A stretch of DNA of 64,000 nt from Macrotrachela quadricornifera (Eukaryota; Rotifera; Eurotatoria; Philodinida; Philodinidae), in the NCBI GenBank assembly GCA_022393335.1, contig JAJEKB010000790.1, positions 194,897-258,896 on the forward strand. The letters are read 5' to 3'. Made by a program: the position numbers and the translations under genes. This document shows positions 56,097 to 64,000 of the stretch, piece by piece. The notes beneath the pieces are model-generated. The model ran no database searches. It had not been told where the DNA came from and worked only from the letters and a program-made list of their open reading frames with translations. Every line of letters starts with the position of its first letter. Position 1 is the first letter of the stretch.

Positions 56097-57083
56097 ATGT
56101 CGAACTATACAGATAGTACTATGACAACAACAACATCGGTAGGAAATTTTATTCCACCAAATCATACAATTTATATCAATAATTTAAATGGAAAAATTAA
56201 GAAACAACAATTAAGAAAATCGTTATATAATTTATTTATTTCATATGGACGTATACTTGCTGTTATTGCTATGAAAGGTGTTAAAATGCGTGGACAAGCA
56301 TTTATTGTTTTTGATGATATTCAAAATTCAACAGCTGCATTACATTCATTACAAGGTGTCAATTTTTATGGTAAATCAATGCGTTTATCATATGCTAAAC
56401 GTGATTCAGATGCAATACGTTTATCAAAAGAACAAATTGCTGACAAGACAGCTGCATTAATAGCAACTAGTCAACCTGAACCAAAACAACGTAAAGAGAA
56501 ACCTCGTATACCACCACCACCACCAACTCAACCACCACCAGATCGGTCTCTTCATGAACAACATATAGGTAAATTAGTTAGATTTATAGAATAATATAAA
56601 GAAAATTCTTTATTTTCATTTAGCATTAATGAATTCTGAAGAAGTAAATCGTGCTGCTAATGCTATTGCAGCAGCTGAAGCTGAATTACAAGAATTACCA
56701 TTACGTGATCGTACACGTCGAATTCAATCGGTTATTGCTGCACAAACAACATTAGTCGGTACTGCTGCTCCAATAATGACTGAAGTTCAATCGAATTCAA
56801 CACTTTTTATTACAAATTTACCTAGTGAAACAACACGAGAAGCACTTGAATTGTTATTTCGTCAATTTCCTGGTTATCGTGATGTTCGACTTGCACCTGG
56901 ACATGAAGGAATTGCTTTTATTGATTTTGATAATGAAGCAGGTGCTGCTTCAGCTAGAAGTAAATGAATTTTATTCATATTAATTATTATATTATTTGTT
57001 TTTCTTTGAATTTTATAGGTGCTCTCAATGGTTTTAATATTTCGGCAACAAATGCTATTTCAGTTAACTTTGCAAAAAAATAA
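56097..57083 (+). CDS. U1A/U2B''-type spliceosomal snRNP protein, copy 2
   Basis: A second, diverged member of the same family directly downstream of copy 1. About three exons (56097-56567, 56625-56960, 57019-57083). RRM1: NHTIYINNLNGKIKKQQLRK, and KMRGQAFIVF. A Pro-rich linker (PPPPPTQPPP) and an Ala/Glu-rich segment precede RRM2 (STLFITNLPSETTREALELL, FPGYRDVRLAPGHEGIAFIDF), which ends SVNFAKK. Copies 1 and 2 have the same two-RRM layout and the same C-terminal FAKK but clearly different linkers, so the duplication is old. They may have divided U1A and U2B'' roles. The ATG lies right after an AG, as noted for the acceptor. Confidence 0.9.
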
Positions 57084-57336
57084 AAAATGAGTTTTCCATG
57101 TTGGCTTTATATATATATATATATGAAGTTATGTTTAAATCAAAGTTTTCTTGTCGTTGTGTTATTTTATAACAATAAAAACAAAGATTATATTGAAAGA
57201 GCGCTTAAAAAACTGACAATGAACAGATACAGATACACAAATATTGAGATATTCAAAATATCTTTTTTCATAATTAGAGAAGTTTATATTTCAGATTATC
57301 TTATTTTTTTTTCTTGTTTAATTTATTTTATATTCA

Positions 57337-57746
57337 ATGGATGCCTTAGAAAATCAAAATAATCGGTATTCAGAAGAATTAGCTGCTAAAGCTTCTCGAC
57401 TTAAACATGTTAGTTATATGTTTTAAAGAATATTTTCTATTTATTATTTCTTTCTTTTTTAAGATTGCATTTGATATTGAAAATGAAACAAAAGAACATA
57501 ATCGTTTTCTTCAATCAATGGTAAAATAAAATTTAATGATATTAATATATAATATTGATTTATTATTCATTCTAGCGTTTTGATTTTGATACAGCACGTA
57601 GTTTTCTTGGTGGTAGTTCTCGACATTTAAGTAATGTTATGTCTAGTGGACGAGGTAATCGTCGAGTAATGTGCTATGTTATTGGTGCAATTATTTTCGG
57701 TTTCTTTTTTCTTTATTATATTGTTAATTCATTTCGAAATAAGTAA
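57337..57746 (+). CDS. BET1L: BET1-like (BET1/BET1L, Gs15) Golgi Qc-SNARE
   Basis: Small tail-anchored SNARE of ER-Golgi or intra-Golgi traffic. Three exons code about 99 residues: MDALENQNNRYSEELAAKAS, LKHIAFDIENETKEHNRFLQ (SNARE heptads), DFDTARSFLGGSSRHLSNV, then one C-terminal membrane helix (MCYVIGAIIFGFFFLYYIV) and NSFRNK. Length and layout fit BET1L (GS15) well; BET1 is the alternative. The ATG at 57337 is 253 bp after the stop of snRNP copy 2, with a possible acceptor (TATATTTCAG) near 57293. Third gene of the cluster. Confidence 0.88.
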
Positions 57747-57895
57747 TATAATATTTATATTTGTGTATATACAGTCCTTTTTTTGTTAAATAACCACTGT
57801 TATTATTGAAAACTCATTTACAAAATAGATCTTTTTATGTGATGCTTTATTATGTAAAACAGAGAAAAAAATATATATATACATACATTTAAGAT

Positions 57896-60800
57896 ATGAA
57901 TCTTTTACGTCGTCCTCTCCGTCCTCGCCTTCGTCCATTATTACTAAGTGAAATAACAATAGATGGTCAAGCTGAACCCTTATCACCACTTTCATCAGTA
58001 TCAAGTTCAACAAGTAATTCAACACCATCATCACGACCATCAAGTAATACACGATCACCACGTTATTTACCACCATTAGGTGAAGAAGATAGTCATCATG
58101 TTAGTCTTGTTACACCATTTCAAAGTGAACAACGAACAATTGTTGATCAATTAACTGTTGCAATGAATGATGATGACGATGAAGAAGAAAAAGATATGGA
58201 TACAGAAGAAAAACAAAAAAAAATTTTACAACAAAAAAAATCAAAAAAATTATTAACACCACTTAAACCACGTGAATATTCTCAATTTAGTGCATTACAT
58301 CATGCAGTAATAAAAACAAAACCACGAACACTTAATCGAACACCTAAATTTAAAGGACCACCAGCTTTACCAGCTAGACGAACACGTTCTTTTCATGATA
58401 TTAAATCACGTTATACACAAATAACAGATGATGAAGCTTATACAATTGTTAATCAATTTACTTTTAATGATTTTATTCTTCAATCATCAATATCTAATTC
58501 ACATCCATATGAAGAATGTACATTAGAAAAAGCTTTTCTATCAAAATATACTTATAAACAAATATGTGAAATGATTGCTGAACGTGTTTGGACAGAACGT
58601 GGAGAAAGTGGAAAAGTATATTCAATCAAATCAATACTTTTTTTCCTTTCAAAAAAAAAAACAAAGTTTTTCTTTTTTTACAATCTAGATTCATGTACAA
58701 ACTCTTGTACCTAATATTGAACCATTTCAAAATCGAGTACCTATGCATCAAATTGTTACAGAAATGGCTCTTCTTCTTCGACAACATATGTCACATATAC
58801 TTGGTAAATATAATAAAAGAAAATTATTTTCATTTGATTTTATTTTTATTTAGGTTCTCAACTTAAAATGAATATAAGAGCATTACCAAGTTGGCGCCAA
58901 AAAGAAGGTGCTCATACAGAAATTCTTCTGTATGAAACAGGAAACGGAGAGGAAATGCAAAATGATTCGAGTAGTGTTTCAAAAGAAAGCAATAGTAAGA
59001 TAGAATCAATAAAAAATTTCATTACTTTTATTTATGATTTTTTTTTGTTTATATAGCTTCACTTAATCTTAAACGTGATACAGGCGCTGAAATTGCTGTT
59101 CTTGATGGTTTAATTAAAAATGGAACTCATTTAGATTTACGTGCCTTTACACTTGAATATTTACCTGATATTTCACTTATGTTTACAACATTAATTGCAG
59201 TTGATCTTTCTTATAATTGTATACGAGTAAGAATTTCTATTAATTTAATAATTATTTTAAATTAATAAAACTAAATAAGTCAACTATTTTTTCATATTTT
59301 ATTTATAAGACGATACCAAAAGAATTATTTCAATGTACAAAACTTGAACATCTCTATTTACGTCATAATCCAATCTCATCAATATCATCTGGAATAAATA
59401 ATCTCAAAACACTTGTTTTTCTTGATATGTCATTTTGTGAATTACATGGTTCTTTATCCGATAGGTAATATAACTATGAATTTTATATGCTAAATCATAT
59501 ATATATATGCATATTTTTGTTTTTGTTGTTATTTTGATAGTTTATTTGGTTTAATTAATCTTCGTCATTTGGATGTATCATACAATCGTTTAACAATTAT
59601 TCCAAGTGGAATATCAAATTTAAAGTATAAAGATTAATTTTAATTAATAAAATTCTGAAAAAAATAATTATCTTTTTATTATTATTATTAGAAATCTTCG
59701 ACAATTAGTTTGTGATGGAAACGAAATAGCATATTTTCCATCAATTATAATATCTATGGAAAATCTTCGATTAATTACAGCAAAAAATACATGGCTTTTA
59801 CCTCAATTAGCTAAAGATGAATGTTCAACAAAACCTCAAGTAATTATTAATATTTTGAAGGATGAAAACAGTATTCGAAGATTACTTTTCTAACCTCATT
59901 TATCAGAGAGTTTCTTTTTTGGTATCAGTGAATCATTAAAAAAACTGACAGTTGTTATCTTCTGTGATTCTTTGAGAATACCTAACACTTTAGATAAACT
60001 TGTACTCATCAACTTCAACACTAAATGTAAAGTATATAATATTAATCGATAGAGACTTTTGTGCTCGATACTTCAAAGATCTTTTTAAAGCTCCTGATTA
60101 GAGATGTATGAGATCAAGTTTTTTGGTACCAATTTATCCGGATTAAGAACAATTGCGCACGTCTCCAATCATATTTTTTACCTTTTTTACTACAAAATAT
60201 TCGTATAATAATAGATTTACTTATAAATGTATAGAAACTTTCATTCGAAAAATGACAAAATTAAGGACTAATATCGTTTAGTTACTAAAAATTCATTTTG
60301 AATGTGCTGTCAAAACTCTTATTTTCATACATCAACTAGATTCTATGCACGATTTATTATTATACTATTGGATACAGTATTCAAATCTGAACAACGAAAA
60401 TCTTTTGATTATTTCAAATTAAAAACAAACAATGGCATAGAATTATCGAAAAGAATCTTTTTCATTGTTTTGTAATTTATTCTTAGGAAATTATTTTATT
60501 TCTAAAATTGCAAAACATCGTGACATACAAAATATTTCATTCTTTCTAAATCGTCTATTATATGAACAATATTTTTATTTTTTATTCATTTTCTAGAAAT
60601 TACTCGAATTACTTACTGTTCGTTTCAGTAAATATCATTGGAAACAATATTTACATAAAATTCCTGATTCAGCAAAAACATTATTATTCAGGTTTATTAC
60701 ATAATTCTATTTAAAAAAAAAGAACTTTTTTTTTAAAAACTTTTCAGTGCTCAATTGTGTGATTCTTGTTCAGGTTTACGAGTTTCAAATGGTTATCGTA

Positions 60801-60982
60801 CAATAATAACATGTCAAAATTTATTTGGTATTAAATCTTTACCAATACTTTTTGTTAGTTGTACACCAGAATGTCTACAAAAATTATTTTTTAATGAAAA
60901 TGATAATATGAATATTCCGTCCAAAGATTCATTTATTGTTAATGAACAATTTATTTCTAAACTTAAATCACGTCAAATTTGA
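57896..60982 (+). CDS. Leucine-rich-repeat protein, possibly LRRC63-like
   Basis: About ten exons. The N-terminal 200 residues are polar and low-complexity (Ser/Pro-rich, then DDDDEEEKD and Lys-rich sequence; GPPALPARRTRS). A conserved-looking segment (YTYKQICEMIAERVWTERGESGK ... VTEMALLLRQHMSHIL) leads to about five leucine-rich repeats (59090-59830: LRAFTLEYLPDISLMFTTL, LYLRHNPISSI, LRHLDVSYNRLTIIP, LRQLVCDGNEIAYFP). The C-terminal exons (from 60597) have Cys-rich sequence (CDSCSGLRVSNGY, CTPECLQKLFF) and end SRQI. Intracellular; function unknown. The layout resembles animal LRRC63, but this is a weak call. The ATG comes 2 bases after an AG (ATTTAAG|AT|ATG) and 149 bp after BET1L's stop. 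One intron (about 59840-60596) is some 750 bp, far above the local norm. Confidence 0.82.
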
Positions 60983-61628
60983 TAAGAATATTTCTTTCTT
61001 TTTTTTATATATATAATTTTTCTTTTTCACTAATAATAGTATATATTTCTAATCTCACGAATGGTTTTATTTTTGTTTTTTAGATAAATAAAAATGAAAT
61101 TAATAATACACAATATACTTATATCGAATATTTTTTAAAATAGTAACAAAAGTTTTTTTCATTGAAAATTCAAGCTAGTAAAGTAGAAAATATATTAGTA
61201 GATTATAATATCGAGATTTTATTGTTCATATTGAATAAAATGTATTACGAGCAGCTATTACTGACATATGTATTATTTTTTATTGTTACAATAAAACTCA
61301 TAGATAATTGATTCCTTTGTTTTTTTTTCTTTTTGTTTTTAATTCATTCGTAAATAGTAAGATTAAAAATAACGAAAGAGTAAAATATATTTATTTGAAC
61401 AGATTGTCTATTTGCATATTCTTAATCATAAAACAAAAACAAAAAAAAAAATTCAAAAAATTGATTTAGCATCTTATTTTTCAAGACTATTTTTAATCCA
61501 AATTATAATAAAAACAAAAAAGAAGAGATCATATTTATTATAGATTAAATTCTCAAAGGGTATGAGTGAACATTACCAACATTGTGAATCAAATATATCA
61601 TATTCACAAAAATCTTAATTATTAAAAA
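60983..61628. other. Intergenic, no gene seen
   Basis: AT-rich spacer of 646 bp before the PAQR gene, with several AATAAA-like signals near the left end. Confidence 0.5.
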
Positions 61629-62676
61629 ATGTCCAGAAAAAATTTTCGATTATACACATTTGATATGATACCTGAATATCTACAATCAAATCCATACATT
61701 CGAACTGGTTATCGATATGGTTTAAATGTTAAAGGTTGTTTAATTAGGTAATTATTAAATATTATTTAAAAAAAATTTTCTTAAAAAAAAGAAAAAGAAA
61801 TTCGATTTCTATTTATATAGTTTACTTTATCTAAATAATGAAACTGTAAATATTTGGTCACATTTAATTGGTGCTGGATTATTTATATATTTTTGTTTTC
61901 GTGATATTTATATGGGTAGAGTTTTTCAATTAATAACATCATCAACTGATTATTATTTTGTATTAGTTTATAATTTTTCTGTTATTGTAAGTTTATTTAT
62001 ATTTAAAATTTTAAGAAAACAAAAAGAAAAAAGAAAATTTGTTATTTTTAGATATGTTTGTTATGTTCAGTTATTTTTCATTTATTTGGTTGTATATCAT
62101 CACGAATATTTGCTGATTTTCTTAAATTAGATTTATGTGGTATTGGTTTTGGTATATTTGGTTGTTATTTATTTGGACTTCATATTTCATTTGAATGTTT
62201 TTATAAATGGAAAATACGATATGAAACAATGATTATTGGTATTATGTTTATAGCTATTATTTATTATATACATGGAGTAAAACGATATATAACACGAAAT
62301 ATTCATGTATCTTTATTTGTAATTATATCACTTCTTGGTTTATTACCAGGTTTACATTGGTATTATCTTCATGGTGGTTGGTCAAATCAATTTGTACAAC
62401 ATTTTTTTCCAAAATTATTTGTACTTTATGGAATATTAGCTATAGGTGTATTGGCGTATTTAACAAAATTTCCCGAAAGATTTTTTCCAGGTAGAAATTT
62501 TACATAAATATTTAATGTATAGAATTTCTATTTATCTAGGTTATTTTGATATATTATTAGCCAGTCATCAAATTTGGCATTTTTCATCATTAGCTGCATT
62601 TATTTGGTGGTATCAAAATGGTATCGAACTTTTACATTATCGTCTGATAAATCCTTGTGATACTCAAATAAGATAA
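61629..62676 (+). CDS. PAQR3: PAQR3-like progestin/adipoQ receptor family membrane protein
   Basis: Seven-pass membrane protein; vertebrate PAQR3 (RKTG) is in the Golgi and holds back Raf signalling. Four exons. The N-terminus MSRKNFRLYTFDMIPEYLQS and RTGYR lead to ISLLYLNNETVNIWSHLIGA, the family hallmark at TM1. Conserved features follow: CLLCSVIFHLFGC (metal-site His before TM3), LDLCGIGFGIFGCYL, then TM helices to GVLAYLTKFPERFFPGYFDIL, and finally ASHQIWHFSSLAAFIWWY with the conserved HxxxH-type pair. These Zn-site residues are intact. The ATG at 61629 is the first in frame after an upstream stop-rich stretch. Order and spacing follow PAQR3 more closely than the AdipoR or mPR groups. Confidence 0.9.
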
Positions 62677-63886
62677 GTTAGAAGATATAAAGATTCTTTG
62701 TTTTTTTTTCCGACAAAGTAACTATTATGATCTTTTTTTTATGTATTTAATCAGTAATTTTTTTTATTATGTTATTTTTACTTTTATGTTGTTTTTTTTC
62801 TGTGATAAATATTTGTTCGATGCACTGATATTTTCTTTCGAGTGTTAACTGAAGAAAGAAAATTGCACGTATATTTCATTATCTTTAATAAATAAAAAGA
62901 TCAGTTAATATTCTATGTATCATTGTGATGCCATTAGGATATACAATCATTTCAGATGTGATTTCATTAATTTATCGATTGTTTTCGATAGAAATTATGC
63001 ATTCTCTATTGAAAGTTATTGAAAATAAATACAATTATTTAGCATGGATTTTAATAACGAAGGTAAATAATTCGTAAATTTGTATGTATTTAATGCTTAT
63101 TGTAATGTTAATAAAATATGAAAGTGTTATGTTTTAAAAAAATATTATTATTTTTATTATCAAAAGGAAATTGTTTTTCAATTTTCTCATTCAAAATATA
63201 ATAGTTAATTATGATAAATGGAATAAGAAATTCTAGATATAAAAAAAATAATAAAAATTTTTTTTTTGTTTAAAATATCATAGAAGTGAATCATCATTAA
63301 ATGTTTCATAGTGGTCATTATCAAAACGAATAAGAATATCATTATAATGAATAGAAAAAGAGCGATTTTGATTAGTAAAAATAATTTCGAATATAAATTA
63401 TCGTAGAATAATAATGATAAAAGAACGAAAAGAAATTTGAACAATAGTTTCTTTGTTATTTAATCGGACCATACTTATAATATAACAACTATAAAAACAG
63501 ATATAGTACTAATAAAATAAAAAAACAAATCATTCTTTAAAACAAGAATTATTAATTTCATAAATCATTATATCAATAATTGTTAACATTGAATGATTAT
63601 TTTACAAAAGAATGGCAAAAAAAAAAGTTTCGAAAGGTTTTGTATTAGCCATATTCAAATCACAATCAACATATATTTCTTCAGTATATTATCATGTTTT
63701 TCTTTCTGTTATTGAATTTAATCTTTTTTTTTCTCAAATGTCATTTTTTGAATGTGACATACATATTATCATATGTCATATTTTTAGGTTAAATTTTAAC
63801 GAACAAGTAAAGATTATTAGTATTCTTTATTAATTGCGCCACAACTTGTCAACTAAACCGTTAATTACGATATTGTGGCTTATCAA
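62677..63886. other. Intergenic, no gene seen
   Basis: AT-rich with many T runs. Open frames such as 63205-63444 and 63612-63833 are low-complexity and are not believed. Confidence 0.5.
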
Positions 63887-64000
63887 ATGCAGAAGAATAT
63901 CGATGAAGAAATGGAATTGAACCAACAAGGCAAAGATATGCGTACGTATCTCGGTCTGATATAATAATCATCTAAAATTTTCACACAGGTAAAGGTACAA
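63887..64000 (+). CDS. 5' end of an unrecognised gene (partial)
   Basis: The ATG at 63887 opens a short, non-repetitive frame (MQKNIDEEMELNQQGKDM) ending at a GT donor (63942). An AG acceptor at 63987-63988 begins the next exon (R-K-G-T after joining in phase), which runs off the window. The 47-bp intron is typical in size here. The acidic, Gln-containing sequence recalls no family. The gene is real only by splice logic. Confidence 0.4.

Overview
The window looks like nuclear DNA of a small invertebrate animal, most probably a bdelloid rotifer (Rotaria/Adineta-like). This is inferred from several things: very AT-rich DNA, genes cut by many GT-AG introns of about 50-70 bp, clear animal genes (nidogen, Slingshot, innexin, MELK, FET-type RNA-binding protein), and an ADP-ribosyltransferase-TPR protein and mucin-like LamG protein of the sort common in rotifers. 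There is no operon, CRISPR or phage content of prokaryotic type. One 10-base assembly gap lies at 13079-13088.

Layout. 163-3933 (+) is the 3' part of a nidogen gene. 4301-7887 (+) is a zinc-finger/RING-PARP fusion. 8474-10227 (+) is a cation diffusion facilitator. 10926-13069 (-) is a Slingshot cofilin phosphatase and 14790-17845 (-) a secreted lipase. 18367-20017 (+) is a FET-like RNA-binding protein. A repeat-rich tract, 20400-24520, holds two hAT-type MITEs with target-site duplications, a decayed Mutator-like element with a SWIM-domain remnant, and a long foldback element. 25270-31511 (-) is a type II membrane protein with a Ser/Thr-rich stalk and two LamG domains; its long introns carry more inverted-repeat elements. 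34612-36496 (-) is an ART-TPR protein. 39072-42117 (-) is glutamate-cysteine ligase. Then come MELK (43247-46198, +), fumarate hydratase (46501-48423, +), a PHYHD1-like dioxygenase (49184-50503, +) and an innexin (50679-52957, -).

The last part, 55084-60982 (+), is a tight same-strand cluster: two tandem U1A/U2B''-type snRNP proteins, a BET1-like SNARE and an LRR protein, with gaps of only about 120, 250 and 150 bp and a splice-acceptor-like AG at or near several start codons. This suggests an operon resolved by spliced-leader trans-splicing. It is followed by a PAQR3-like receptor (61629-62676, +) and the first exon of an unrecognised gene (63887 onward).

Most genes are unrelated housekeeping, signalling or matrix genes. 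The most unusual items are the RING/C2HC-PARP fusion with a mono-ART-type active site, the ART-TPR protein, the putative trans-spliced cluster, and the compact set of inverted-repeat elements. Gene models were built by eye from splice motifs, reading frame and family similarity, so exon edges are approximate unless stated.
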